A DNA stretch of 37,121 nt from JABCPE02 sp963520375 (GCA_963520375.1 CAUQQF010000018.1:1-37121); one strand, 5' to 3'; shown: positions 13,190 through 23,045, counted from the stretch's first letter. Notes: generated from the sequence alone by a model not told the origin. Numbers and translations: made by a program.

Positions 13190-16054
13190 ATGAATGTGAA
13201 ATTGAAAGTTCTAACAGCTGGTGTATTGTTCTTCACAGGACAAGCATTAGTTGCGCAAGAAGTTAAGAAGGATACTACTTCTGGAAAAGAAAAAACAATA
13301 GATGAAGTTGTTTTAGTGGGTTTTGGTAGAAAGGTTGCTGTAAAAGAAGCTACTGGAGCAATAGGAAAAGTAGGTAAAGAAATTGCAGATATGTCTACAG
13401 GATCTGTTGATAAGGCTTTGTCAGGAAAAGTTGCTGGGGTGCAAACGGGAATGTCTACAGGGCAACCAGGAGGAGCTGCTAATATACAAATTAGAGGGGT
13501 GTCTTCTGTCAATGGTAGAAATAATCCAATAGTTGTTATTGATGGGGTAAGAGTGGCTCAAGGAGATTTAACAAGAAATACAACATCAGCAAATATTCTG
13601 GCAAACTTCAATGAGGCTGATATAGAGAGTGTTACATTCTTAAAAGATGCTGTTTCTACAGCTGTATATGGGGCGGATGCAGGAGCAGGAGTTATGATTA
13701 TTACTACAAAATCAGGTAAAAAAGGAAAAGCAAGATTTAATGTGAATGCAGAAACAGGGGTTACTTATAGGGCAGTGCCTGGTCATGAAGGATTGTCAGC
13801 ATCTGAATGGGTAAGTTTATATACACGAGGATATCTTAATGCTAATCCATTGGTTCCTGTTAATCCTAATTTTCCAAATGGCCCTAAAAGACCATCGACA
13901 GTGCAAGATGCATATGATAATTTAGGTGTAGATACTTCTGTAAGTACTGATTGGCAGAAAGCAACCGAGAGAACAGGTGGGGCATTTCTAACTAGAGTAA
14001 ATGCTTCTGTATCAGGAGGAAGTGATAGATTGACATATTATTCATCATTAGGATATTTTAATCAAGAAGGTATTGTAAGAGGATCTGCATTCAAGAGAAT
14101 ATCAGGAACAACAAGAGTTAATTATAAGGCAACAGATAGATTGACATTATCTACAGATATACAAGCATCTTATGGTGTGACTAATACACAACCAGAAGGA
14201 GGGGCTTTCTCTAATCCAATATTGGCGAGATATTTTCTCTATCCTACAGATCCTTTGAAAAATTCTGATGGAACTTATTATTTTGGAAATGGAAGATTGT
14301 CTAATAGTTTTTACAATATAGCAGCTTTACAAGATATTAACTACCAAAGGGCAAATACAGCTAGAGTTTTTGCAAATATACAGGCAGACTATAAGATTCT
14401 AAAAAACCTCAATTATAAATTTGTTTTTGCACCTGAGTTTATTAATATAGAGGAAGATCAATATTATAGCCCATTACATGGAGATGGATATAGAATTCAA
14501 GGAGGATTGTATAGTTATTCTACAAGATATTTTAATTTTAATTTGCAGAATATTCTATCATATGATTTTAAGATAGGGGAGAAAAATAATTTTAATGCAA
14601 GTTTAATACAAGAAGCGTATAAATCGGATGCTAGATTAGTTGGAGGGTATGGTAATGCTGTAGGAACTCCTAATCTCCAGACGCTTAATAACTTTATTAT
14701 CCCAAGAACAGTTACAGGAGAAAAGACAGTAACTTCTAGAGGAGGATATGCAGTGACACTTCACTATGATTATGATAAATTATTTTTGTTAGATCTATCA
14801 GGAAGACAAGATAGAGTATCTAATTTCTGGCCAGATAAAAAAACAGGATATTTTTGGTCTGCGGGTATAGGTGTAGATTTAGCTAGATTGGAAGCGCTTA
14901 AAGATAATAGCACAATATCTCAATTGAAGTTTTCTGCATCATATGGTAAGGTTGGTAACCTTCCTAATGCATCAGTGTTGCCATTTACTACATATAGATA
15001 TACAGGAAATTATGGAGATAAACCGGCGGCTTTTGTAAGAGGGGTAGCAAACCAAGACTTAGAATGGGAAACTATAAAACCATTTAATGTTGGATTTGAT
15101 TTAGGTTTGTTTAATGATAGAGTTACATTGGGAGCTGCTTTTTATCATAAGAAAACGACCAATATGATTTATAGTGTTCCATTATCTATGATACAGGGAG
15201 GTTATTCTCCTCTTAGTACTGCAGATGCAACTAGATTCCAAAATGTAGGATCAATGAGAAATAGTGGTTTGGAATTTACTCTTGCGGCAAGAATTATCAA
15301 TTCAAGTAATGTAAAATGGAATGTAAGTGCTAACTTGAGTACCTTAAGTAATAAAGTAACAGAATTGTATCAAGGGAAGGATATATCTACTGCTACTAGA
15401 ATTATTAGAGAAGGAGAAGTACTTAACTCTTTCTATTTAAGAAAATGGGCAGGAGTAGATCCTACTAATGGTAAGCCACTATGGTATAAAAATGGAGTAG
15501 ATGGAGAAACAACATCTGATTATAATGAAGCTAATCAAGCAGTACAGGGTTCTCCTTACGCTAAGATATATGGAGGATTAAGTACAGATTTCACATATAA
15601 AGGTTTTTCTATAGATGCTCAGTTTAGTTATGGATTTGGTAATAAGATATATGACTCTTGGGCGCGTTATATGTTTAGTGATGGAGCAACAACAGGAACA
15701 TATCCAGGGTATAGAGACCAGTTGGATTACTGGACTCCACAGAACCCTAATGCTAAAAATCCTGCTCCTATAGATTCCCGTTCAGATAATTCTAATCAAG
15801 CATCTACAAGATTCTTATATAAAGGAGATTATGTAAGATTAAGATCTCTGAAAGTCTCTTATACATTTAATAAAGATTTATTAAGAGATACAGGAATAAA
15901 TAGTATTCAGGTGTATTTAGTGGGGAATAATATATGGACATATACATTTGATAAAAACTTCAAATTTGATCCAGATTATCAGATAGGTGGGGTTACTAAT
16001 TTTGATTTACCTCCATTGAAATCATATAGTATAGGTGTTAATTTAAATTTTTAA
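13190..16054 (+). CDS. SusC/RagA-family TonB-dependent outer-membrane transporter
   Basis: The 954-residue precursor starts at the ATG at 13190 with a signal peptide ending ALVAQ. Unlike most SusC proteins there is no carboxypeptidase-regulatory-like domain. The mature chain goes almost directly to a TonB-box-like IDEVVLVGFGR and then the plug domain (GKVAGVQTGMSTGQPGGA, IQIRGVSSVNG, NPIVVIDGVRV, SVTFLKDAVSTAVYGADAGAGV, IITTKSG). The rest is the 22-strand barrel, ending SYSIGVNLNF. It imports an unidentified polymer fragment or peptide together with the SusD partner 6 bases downstream. Codon use is strongly A/T-ending with AGA for arginine, which fits high expression. No glycoside hydrolase or regulator is linked, so the substrate is open. 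Confidence 0.92.
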   Translation: MNVKLKVLTAGVLFFTGQALVAQEVKKDTTSGKEKTIDEVVLVGFGRKVAVKEATGAIGKVGKEIADMSTGSVDKALSGKVAGVQTGMSTGQPGGAANIQIRGVSSVNGRNNPIVVIDGVRVAQGDLTRNTTSANILANFNEADIESVTFLKDAVSTAVYGADAGAGVMIITTKSGKKGKARFNVNAETGVTYRAVPGHEGLSASEWVSLYTRGYLNANPLVPVNPNFPNGPKRPSTVQDAYDNLGVDTSVSTDWQKATERTGGAFLTRVNASVSGGSDRLTYYSSLGYFNQEGIVRGSAFKRISGTTRVNYKATDRLTLSTDIQASYGVTNTQPEGGAFSNPILARYFLYPTDPLKNSDGTYYFGNGRLSNSFYNIAALQDINYQRANTARVFANIQADYKILKNLNYKFVFAPEFINIEEDQYYSPLHGDGYRIQGGLYSYSTRYFNFNLQNILSYDFKIGEKNNFNASLIQEAYKSDARLVGGYGNAVGTPNLQTLNNFIIPRTVTGEKTVTSRGGYAVTLHYDYDKLFLLDLSGRQDRVSNFWPDKKTGYFWSAGIGVDLARLEALKDNSTISQLKFSASYGKVGNLPNASVLPFTTYRYTGNYGDKPAAFVRGVANQDLEWETIKPFNVGFDLGLFNDRVTLGAAFYHKKTTNMIYSVPLSMIQGGYSPLSTADATRFQNVGSMRNSGLEFTLAARIINSSNVKWNVSANLSTLSNKVTELYQGKDISTATRIIREGEVLNSFYLRKWAGVDPTNGKPLWYKNGVDGETTSDYNEANQAVQGSPYAKIYGGLSTDFTYKGFSIDAQFSYGFGNKIYDSWARYMFSDGATTGTYPGYRDQLDYWTPQNPNAKNPAPIDSRSDNSNQASTRFLYKGDYVRLRSLKVSYTFNKDLLRDTGINSIQVYLVGNNIWTYTFDKNFKFDPDYQIGGVTNFDLPPLKSYSIGVNLNF

Positions 16055-16060
16055 GATAAT

Positions 16061-17491
16061 ATGAAAAAGATAGTATATAGTGCATTGGTAGTGTTATCTA
16101 TTGTAGGGATGACTTCTTGTAGCAGAGATTTTACAGAGACTCAGTTTTTCCAAGAGGAACAGGCAGCTCCTATTACAACAGCAGAACAGCTGGAGTCTTT
16201 TGTGAGAGGTACTTATTTGAAAATGAGAGCAACTAATTATTTGGGAAATAAATATAGAGCTACAGGACAGATACATACAGATGAGACTTATTCCACAACA
16301 TTTAGTGGTAGAAATACAGATTTTGCAACATATAGTTTGTTGTCTACTTCTGTAGATCCAGAAGATATTTGGTATGCTATAGGTCAGACAATAGGAAATG
16401 CCAATATTGTTATTAATTCATCAGATAACTTAACTTATGGAGGAACTGCAAATGCTCAAGCGTTGACTCGAGTAAAATATTTGAAAGGACAGGCTTATGC
16501 ATTAAGAGCTCAAGCATTGTTTGATTTATTAAAACTTTATGGACAGGAATATTCTGGAGGTTCTCTAGGTGTAGTTGTTCCTCTTGTGTATAATCCTAAT
16601 GCACAACAAGCTAGATCTACCGTAGCAGAAACACGAGCACAGATAGAAAGTGATTTTCAGGCAGCACTAAATAATTTAGGGGCAACAGGAGATGTCTCTA
16701 ATAAAACTTATTTAAATCAGTATTCTGTAAAGGCGTTAATGTCTAGATATTACTTATATAAAGGGGATTATGCTAAGGTAATCCAATATGCGGGAGATGT
16801 TATCAATAGTGGTAAATATTCTGTTATTCCTGCATCAGAATTAGCATTATCTTTTACAAAAGATAATGCAGCAAATAGTGTGTTTGAATTAGCTGTCGGT
16901 ATCAATGGAGCTTCAGGAACAAACTCTTATGCTAATCTTCTTAATTCAACAGGATATAAAAATATAGCTGTACTTCCTGATGTATATAACTCTTATGAAA
17001 GTAATGATGTTAGAAAGAATTTAATTATACAAGGAGCTGTCAGATCAGGACAAAATGCCTATTTCTTAAATGGTAAATTTTCTGATGTAAATGGGAATTC
17101 TAACATAAAAGTAATAAGATACGAAGAGGTTTTACTTAATGCAGCTGAAGCAGAAATTCAAGCAGGAAGTAGTACTAATGCATTGAATTATTATAATATG
17201 ATTCGACAAGCAAGAGGACTTGCTGCTGCTTCATCAGTGACATTAGATCTTATCAAAAAAGAAAGAATATTAGAATTGATAGGAGAAGGTTTAAGATATT
17301 GGGACTTGTTAAGGTGGAATAGTATTATCCCTTATTATAATAAAAATGGAGTGAGGGTAAGTAGTGATCCTGATAACTCTAAGATAGGAGATAAATCGGT
17401 TGGAAATAAGTTGTTAGCATTTCCTATTCCTAGAAAAGAAACTACTTCTCCAGGGTCATTAGTAGTATCCAACCCAGGATATGATAATTAA
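16061..17491 (+). CDS. SusD/RagB-family surface lipoprotein
   Basis: This 476-residue lipoprotein (lipobox GMTSC, Cys20) acts as the substrate-binding lid over the SusC channel. It shows the N-terminal SusD helices (ITTAEQLESFVRGTYLKMRA), TPR-like repeats in the middle (KYLKGQAYALRAQALFDLLKLYG) and the conserved C-terminal region RYEEVLLNAAEAEIQAGSS, then IRQARGL, LIKKERILELIGEGLRYWDLLRW, and LLAFPIP near the end. It is in an operon with susC, with a terminator-like hairpin 21 bases after the stop. It is slightly shorter than many SusD proteins. The ligand cannot be read from the sequence. Confidence 0.92.
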   Translation: MKKIVYSALVVLSIVGMTSCSRDFTETQFFQEEQAAPITTAEQLESFVRGTYLKMRATNYLGNKYRATGQIHTDETYSTTFSGRNTDFATYSLLSTSVDPEDIWYAIGQTIGNANIVINSSDNLTYGGTANAQALTRVKYLKGQAYALRAQALFDLLKLYGQEYSGGSLGVVVPLVYNPNAQQARSTVAETRAQIESDFQAALNNLGATGDVSNKTYLNQYSVKALMSRYYLYKGDYAKVIQYAGDVINSGKYSVIPASELALSFTKDNAANSVFELAVGINGASGTNSYANLLNSTGYKNIAVLPDVYNSYESNDVRKNLIIQGAVRSGQNAYFLNGKFSDVNGNSNIKVIRYEEVLLNAAEAEIQAGSSTNALNYYNMIRQARGLAAASSVTLDLIKKERILELIGEGLRYWDLLRWNSIIPYYNKNGVRVSSDPDNSKIGDKSVGNKLLAFPIPRKETTSPGSLVVSNPGYDN

Positions 17492-17506
17492 TAATATCTA
17501 AATTAT

Positions 17507-17514
17507 TATATTTG
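17507..17514 (+). promoter_or_regulatory. -7 element for the putative porin gene
   Basis: TATATTTG matches TAnnTTTG exactly. The expected start of transcription (about 17519-17521) would fall inside the left arm of the hairpin at 17513-17541, leaving a leader of only about 12 bases before the ATG at 17532. No TTTG is seen at the normal -33 distance. Confidence 0.45.
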
Positions 17515-17547
17515 TACCTCATAAAAACTTTATGAGGTACATTTTTT
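17513..17547 (+). terminator. Terminator-like hairpin containing the porin start codon
   Basis: The two arms 17513-17525 and 17529-17541 are perfectly complementary over 13 bp with a 3-base loop and are followed by six T (17542-17547). It has the form of an intrinsic terminator for the susC/susD transcript. The ATG of the next gene (17532-17534) is in the right arm, so read-through RNA would also hide that start codon. Confidence 0.7.
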
Positions 17548-19439
17548 CTATATTGATATTGCTGGGAAGCCTTTTAAAGGCGCAGACAGATGATTTGTCA
17601 GTGAGTGATTCCGTTGTAGTGGACAATGGACAGAAGGATTCTATACAGATTTTTAGCCCAACGATTGATGATTATCAGTTTTTCACACAGTTTTCTCAGC
17701 GAAAAGTGTTTGATACTGTTTTCACTATTGGGAAATCTTACCAATTTACTCAGTATAATAATAGAGATAATTTTGGGAAAATCCAGTTTGCGAATATTGG
17801 GGAGGGATTTCAGAATTTGGTTTATAAGACCGATGCAGAGCAGGATTTAGCATTATTGCCTACAAGAAAATCATTCTTTATACTGGGAATTAAGGATATA
17901 AAATATTACGATGTGAAAAGTCCCACTACAGCATTCTATTATCATAATGGAATGAGCAGCGGCGGAACTCTGCAAACTACTTATACTCAGAATATTGGCA
18001 AAAGGTTTAATTTTGCGATAGAGTATATGGGGCTGCGTTCAGAGGGGCTGTATCAGAGGGAAATAGCATCTTCTAATAATACCATTTTCTCTGCACATTA
18101 TCTTTCTAAAAACTCTAAATATGAGGCTTTTGCGCATTTCATTCATCAGAATATTTCTAATGAAGAGAATGGTGGGATTGCGAATTTGGAGAATTTTACA
18201 AGTGGAGATTCTCGGTTCAACAGCAGAAAAAATCTTACGGTAAATTTGCATAATACCTACACCAGAATGGCGGTGAGGAGGTTTTATTTTAGCCATTATT
18301 TTGCACCTTTTGATGTGGAGAAATTTCCGTTTAAACTGAGTCATACGATTTTTTATCAAACCAATAAATATTTCTACACGCAGGATGGCACGGAGAACTA
18401 TTATTCCTCTTCGTTGATTACGGATTATCCTACCAATAATAAGAGGAAATCGACTAAATTCAGCAATACGGTGAGCTTGCTTTTTGATAATGAGGCTTTT
18501 AGGGCAGAAGCAGGAGTTCGTTATCAGAATATCAGTTACAGGTCGTTTTATCCATTGATAATCAGCGGAGTGCAGGAAGATTCTAAATTTAAGGAAAATC
18601 GTTTAGGATTGGTAGGAAATCTTAAAATAAAACTTTGGGATAAAATCAATCTAAATTCGAATTTGGAAATTTCTAATGGAAAAGCCTTTGGAAATTATCT
18701 AAATTCAGAAAATCATCTGACTTTTGAGCCTATTGAGGGGTATTCCATCGGCGGGCATGTGAAATTCAAATCGGCAGCTCCATCGTTCAATTATTTGATG
18801 AACACTTCTTTTTACCAAGATTATAATTTTAAATATTCTGATTTTAAGAACCAAAATGTTTTGGAAATAAGAGCAGATTTAAATCTCAAATGGTTTGATA
18901 CTAAACTGTTTGCGAACTATTTTAGAATAGGGCAGCTGGCGTATTTTGATTCTTCGGCGAAGCCTCAGCAGAGCACTTCATCGGTAAATATATCGCAGAT
19001 AGGAGGAGAGGCTACATTTACTTATCGTAAATTTAATTTTAATGCTAAAGTATTGTTTCAGAATGTTTTAAATAATAAAGATGTGCTTCCGTTGCCACAA
19101 TTTATAGGAAGGGCGAATGTTTATTATCAATCCAAAATATTCAAAAAAGCGGCAGAAATTCAGATGGGAATCAAGGCTTATTATTTCTCAAAATTCGCCT
19201 CACAGCAGTATTTTCCGATACTTAATGAATTTATCCTGCCATCCACAGACTCGCATTCCATCGGAGGAAGACCGATAGTGGATGTTTATTTTAATATGAA
19301 AGTAAAACGAATGATGATTTACGCTGAGGCACAGCATCTTAACACTACTTTCATGAAAAATCAGTCCTACGCAGCGCCGTTTTATCCAGTGGCAGATTTT
19401 AGGCTGAATTTAGGTTTGGTATGGTATTTATTCCACTAA
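17532..19439 (+). CDS. Putative porin (outer-membrane beta-barrel)
   Basis: This 635-residue precursor has a signal peptide (MRYIFSILILLGSLLKAQ). A family-typical N-terminal stretch follows, QFSQRKVFDTVFTIGKSYQFTQYNN with FANIGEGFQNLVY. Next comes a long alternation of amphipathic strands rich in Tyr, Phe and Asn, ending DFRLNLGLVWYLFH with a terminal aromatic typical of barrel proteins. It matches the Bacteroidota 'putative porin' family. The bshC gene follows after 12 bases. In flavobacteria these two genes are often together, although a functional link is not known. Translation may be gated by the hairpin over its start codon. Confidence 0.85.
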   Translation: MRYIFSILILLGSLLKAQTDDLSVSDSVVVDNGQKDSIQIFSPTIDDYQFFTQFSQRKVFDTVFTIGKSYQFTQYNNRDNFGKIQFANIGEGFQNLVYKTDAEQDLALLPTRKSFFILGIKDIKYYDVKSPTTAFYYHNGMSSGGTLQTTYTQNIGKRFNFAIEYMGLRSEGLYQREIASSNNTIFSAHYLSKNSKYEAFAHFIHQNISNEENGGIANLENFTSGDSRFNSRKNLTVNLHNTYTRMAVRRFYFSHYFAPFDVEKFPFKLSHTIFYQTNKYFYTQDGTENYYSSSLITDYPTNNKRKSTKFSNTVSLLFDNEAFRAEAGVRYQNISYRSFYPLIISGVQEDSKFKENRLGLVGNLKIKLWDKINLNSNLEISNGKAFGNYLNSENHLTFEPIEGYSIGGHVKFKSAAPSFNYLMNTSFYQDYNFKYSDFKNQNVLEIRADLNLKWFDTKLFANYFRIGQLAYFDSSAKPQQSTSSVNISQIGGEATFTYRKFNFNAKVLFQNVLNNKDVLPLPQFIGRANVYYQSKIFKKAAEIQMGIKAYYFSKFASQQYFPILNEFILPSTDSHSIGGRPIVDVYFNMKVKRMMIYAEAQHLNTTFMKNQSYAAPFYPVADFRLNLGLVWYLFH

Positions 19440-19451
19440 AATAAAGGTAAA

Positions 19452-21029
19452 ATGAACAAAAAAGAGATATTTTTAAAAGATATATACAGCATTCCCAGCC
19501 TTATTAAGGACTTTTTCGCAGATGAGGAATATGCTTCGCATAGATTTTCTTTGGGAAATGTACAGAAACAGGTGGAATTTAAGGAAAAAAGTTATTCCAA
19601 AGAGCAGAGAAAAATTCTTTGTGAAGTTTTGGGAAAACAATTAGGAAATCTACAATTGTCTGATAAACAGAAAGAAAACCTGCAGAGTCTTTCGCAGGAG
19701 AATACCTTTACCATCATTACAGGGCATCAGCTGAACCTATTTACAGGGCCTGCATTTTTCGTTTATAAAATTTTGCAAACGATAAAAACGACAGATTTTC
19801 TGAATCAAAATATTCAAGGGAAAAAATTCGTTCCTGTATTTTGGATGGCTACGGAAGACCATGATTTTGAGGAAATAAATCATTTTAAAACTCAAAACCA
19901 CATTTATAGCATCGATGGAAAATCAGGAGGAGCAGTCGGCAGAATAAAGGTTGAGAAAAATAATTTCATAGAAGAATTTGAAAAAGAATTTAAATATAAT
20001 GATTTTGGTAAGGAGCTGATAGACTGGATGAAAGAAGCCTATGCAGAGGGAAAAACTTTAGCAGAAGCTACCAAAACGCTGGTAAATAAACTCTTTGCCG
20101 ACCGAGGGCTGCTGATGATAGATGGAGATGATCGAAGGCTGAAAGAGCAGATAAAGGAGATTTTTGCTGATGAATTGAAAAATAATTCACTGAAAAAAGA
20201 AACGCACCAATCCGTAGAAAATCTTACGAAGAAATACGGAAAAGTGCAGGTAAATCCGAGGGAAATCAATTTGTTTTATCTTACGGAAACTCGTGATAGA
20301 ATAGAGTTTGATGGAGAAAAATACCATGTGGTGGACAAGGAAATTTCTTTCACAGAGGAGGAAATTTTGGCGGAATTAGAAAGTTATCCAGAAAAATTCA
20401 GCCCAAATGCAGTGATGCGCCCTGTTTATCAGGAAAAAATACTTCCAAATATAGCTTATATAGGCGGAAATGCAGAGGTGATGTATTGGCTGGAATTGAA
20501 AGAGTATTTCCGACATGTGGAAGTTCCTTTTCCGATTTTAATTCCGAGAAATTCAATGCTTTTCTTGACTGAAAAAACAGCAAATAAAATCCAGAAAATG
20601 GGGCTTGGGATAGATGAATTTTTCATGGATTATGCGGAGATTATCAAGGAGAAATTGCTTTTTGAGTCGGAACTTTTGGAGCTTCTCACAGAAAAAGAAG
20701 AAGAGCTGAAAAAATCTTTCGGGCTGCTGAAAGAAAAATCCGCGCTTACGGATAAGACTTTTAGAAATTTGGTGGAAGCGGAGGAAACTCGCCAGTTGAA
20801 ATCTTATAACCGAATGAAAAAGAGACTTTTGCGAGCGGAAAAAATAAAACAATATGAAAAATACATGCAGCTGAGACAGTTGTATTTAGATGTTCATCCT
20901 AATGCTGTTTGGCAGGAGAGAGTGCTGAATTTCAGTGTGTTTTATGCACAGAAAGGAAGAGGGTGGATAGAGGAATGCTATCAAAAAATGGATGTGGAAA
21001 ACTCGGTGCTAATTATTTCGTGCATTTAA
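19452..21029 (+). CDS. bshC: Bacillithiol biosynthesis cysteine-adding enzyme BshC
   Basis: This 525-residue protein is the normal length for BshC, which adds cysteine to glucosaminyl-malate in the last step of bacillithiol synthesis. Recognisable family blocks are IITGHQLNLFTGPAFFVYKI (about 94-113), FVPVFWMATEDHDFEEI, AVMRPVYQEKILPNIAYIGG, and EVPFPILIPRNS, followed by a long coiled coil (about 400-475) and a C-terminal VHPNAVWQERVLNF. It acts in the cytoplasm. It is cotranscribed with the porin gene (12 bases between them). The bshA and bshB genes are not in this window. Confidence 0.95.
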   Translation: MNKKEIFLKDIYSIPSLIKDFFADEEYASHRFSLGNVQKQVEFKEKSYSKEQRKILCEVLGKQLGNLQLSDKQKENLQSLSQENTFTIITGHQLNLFTGPAFFVYKILQTIKTTDFLNQNIQGKKFVPVFWMATEDHDFEEINHFKTQNHIYSIDGKSGGAVGRIKVEKNNFIEEFEKEFKYNDFGKELIDWMKEAYAEGKTLAEATKTLVNKLFADRGLLMIDGDDRRLKEQIKEIFADELKNNSLKKETHQSVENLTKKYGKVQVNPREINLFYLTETRDRIEFDGEKYHVVDKEISFTEEEILAELESYPEKFSPNAVMRPVYQEKILPNIAYIGGNAEVMYWLELKEYFRHVEVPFPILIPRNSMLFLTEKTANKIQKMGLGIDEFFMDYAEIIKEKLLFESELLELLTEKEEELKKSFGLLKEKSALTDKTFRNLVEAEETRQLKSYNRMKKRLLRAEKIKQYEKYMQLRQLYLDVHPNAVWQERVLNFSVFYAQKGRGWIEECYQKMDVENSVLIISCI

Positions 21030-21040
21030 TTATAAAGATG

Positions 21041-21070
21041 TATTTTTGTGGTCTAATTGTTATATAACAA
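21041..21070 (+). promoter_or_regulatory. -7 element and 14-bp palindrome before the LysM gene
   Basis: TATTTTTG (21041-21048) is an exact TAnnTTTG match 38 bases before the ATG. Just after it is the perfect palindrome TTGTTATATAACAA (21057-21070), which falls at or just after the expected start of transcription. It could be an operator or a small leader hairpin. Confidence 0.45.
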
Positions 21071-21086
21071 CAATACTTAAAATCAG

Positions 21087-23045
21087 ATGAAAAAAATATT
21101 TTTAACCATACTAGGAACAGCATTTGCGCTATTATCTGGGCAACAGAAGAAGCATACTGTGGTGGCTAAAGAAAATCCCACTACTATTGCTAAAAAATAT
21201 GGTGTCAGCGTAGACGAACTTATCAAGCAAAATCCTAAAATAAAGGATGGAAAAATAGATATAGGAGATGTTTTGATTATTCCTAATAAACAAAAAAACA
21301 CTCAGAAAACAGAAGAGAAAAAGGAAGAAAAAAAGTCTACTGAAAAGAAATCCAATCAAAAATTGGGTAAAATTTATCTTCAGCCAAAACAGACTATTTA
21401 TGGTATAACCAGACAATACAAAATCTCTGAAGAAGAACTGAGAAAGCTGAATCCTAATTTGGAAAGCCATATGAAAGTGGGTGAAGCGCTTGTGCTGCCA
21501 GAAGATAAAATCAGAAAGTATGGAGACAAAGCCGCTCAGCAGGAGGTGGTAGATACACCTAAAAAGGATAGAGAAGAGGAGAAAAAAAATCAAATGTTGG
21601 CTTCAGAAGATGGAGCGTATGTGGTTCAGCCAAAGGATACATATTACGGAATTACAAGGAAGTTTAATATTTCACAGAGTGAACTGTTTGCATTAAATTC
21701 AGGGTTGGAGCAGAGAGGGCTTAGGTCTGGAGATGTTATTTTAGTGAAAAATACAGCATCTTCTAAAAATGTAGCAACAACAACGAAAGAAACTTCTGAG
21801 AAAAATACAAAACCTAAAGAGGAGAAAAACACGCCTCCAAAAGAGGTGAAAACCAAAACTTATTCTGTAGAGGAATATGTAACTCATGAGGTTAAAAAAG
21901 GAGAGAGTGCATTTGGGATTGTGAATAAATATAACATCACATATGACCAGCTTGCCGAAATGAATGGAGGGCTTCCTAATGGGATAAAACAAGGAATGGT
22001 GCTGAATATCAAGAAGGTAAATAGACAATATGTAAAAGCTGATGATGATGTGTTTAGTATTGCTTTGATTCTGCCTTTTGGGTTTGATACTAATGATACT
22101 AAATATAGAACGCTTTCTGCGGATTTCCTAATTGGTGCTAAACTTGCTGCACAAAGAGGAATGCGAGATGGTAAAAAAATAAGTATCAATGTGATAGATG
22201 CTGAAAATGAGAATTCTTTCAAGAATAATTTGGCGCAGATTAACAAGACCAATACAGATTTGATTATAGGTCCGTTCTTTAAATCAAATGTAATAGAAGT
22301 TCTTGAATATGTGAAGAATGAAAAAATTCCTGTGGTGGCTCCATTTGCCCATACAGAGGAGATGTATAAATACAATAATTTGGTGATTGTAGAGCCAGGG
22401 AATAGAGTGTATGCAGAGAGAATAGTTCGTGAGGTCAAAAATGCTCATTCAAAGGAAAAAGTATTTATTGTAGGTGAAGAAAATAATCCAGAAGTTATTT
22501 TCCTTAAAGAGCAGTTAGCAAAAGAACTATCTAAAACTGAGATTGCGGTGGTTAGTTCGCCATCTGGAATAGAGCTGGAGCAGAATATGGTAACAGGGCA
22601 AAGTCTGCCAGCAGTAGTTATTTTAGCAAATGATAATAATGCTGTGGGAGCAGGATTTGCGAAGAAAATAATAGAACTGGCCAAACAAGCAGAAGGAATT
22701 AAGGCGTTTAGTATGTACTATCACCCTGATTTTGAGAAGAATGTAGATCCTTTAAGTAAAGCCAATTTGGTTTATTTGATGGATAGAAAAATAAATACAG
22801 ATGGAGATTTTGAGAAGGAGGTTTTGGCTGAGTTTAAAAAAGAATATTGTAGAACGCCATCTAAATACACCATTATAGGTTTTGATGTGGTTAGTGATAT
22901 GTTGGCAAGGGAATCAAAAGGCGAAGTCCTAAAAAATATGAGTAAGGTTCAGACTCAGTTGGCAACGAAGTTTGAGTATATCCGAAACAAAAAGAATGGG
23001 GCTTTTGTGAATACTGGATTTAGAGTAGTGAGATTGGTTCCTTAG
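21087..23045 (+). CDS. LysM-repeat protein with a type 1 periplasmic-binding-protein domain
   Basis: The 652-residue precursor starts with a signal peptide ending around LLSGQQ. Four LysM peptidoglycan-binding repeats follow at about 23-66, 96-138, 178-221 and 265-309, with Lys/Glu-rich linkers between them. From about 322 to the end is a periplasmic-binding (PBP1-like, LpoA/leucine-binding type) fold: SIALILPFGFDTND, DFLIGAKLAAQRGM, TDLIIGPFFKSNVIEVLEYV, KIPVVAPFAHTEE. This architecture suggests an envelope protein that holds peptidoglycan and regulates cell-wall synthesis, or senses a small ligand. It is conserved in flavobacteria, usually near bshC as here. Confidence 0.88.
   Translation: MKKIFLTILGTAFALLSGQQKKHTVVAKENPTTIAKKYGVSVDELIKQNPKIKDGKIDIGDVLIIPNKQKNTQKTEEKKEEKKSTEKKSNQKLGKIYLQPKQTIYGITRQYKISEEELRKLNPNLESHMKVGEALVLPEDKIRKYGDKAAQQEVVDTPKKDREEEKKNQMLASEDGAYVVQPKDTYYGITRKFNISQSELFALNSGLEQRGLRSGDVILVKNTASSKNVATTTKETSEKNTKPKEEKNTPPKEVKTKTYSVEEYVTHEVKKGESAFGIVNKYNITYDQLAEMNGGLPNGIKQGMVLNIKKVNRQYVKADDDVFSIALILPFGFDTNDTKYRTLSADFLIGAKLAAQRGMRDGKKISINVIDAENENSFKNNLAQINKTNTDLIIGPFFKSNVIEVLEYVKNEKIPVVAPFAHTEEMYKYNNLVIVEPGNRVYAERIVREVKNAHSKEKVFIVGEENNPEVIFLKEQLAKELSKTEIAVVSSPSGIELEQNMVTGQSLPAVVILANDNNAVGAGFAKKIIELAKQAEGIKAFSMYYHPDFEKNVDPLSKANLVYLMDRKINTDGDFEKEVLAEFKKEYCRTPSKYTIIGFDVVSDMLARESKGEVLKNMSKVQTQLATKFEYIRNKKNGAFVNTGFRVVRLVP

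Noticed and set aside
21132..21593. Open frame on the minus strand inside the LysM gene, rich in Phe and Leu.
   Set aside because: It is the complement of Lys/Glu-rich LysM linkers, which always gives Phe/Leu-rich frames.
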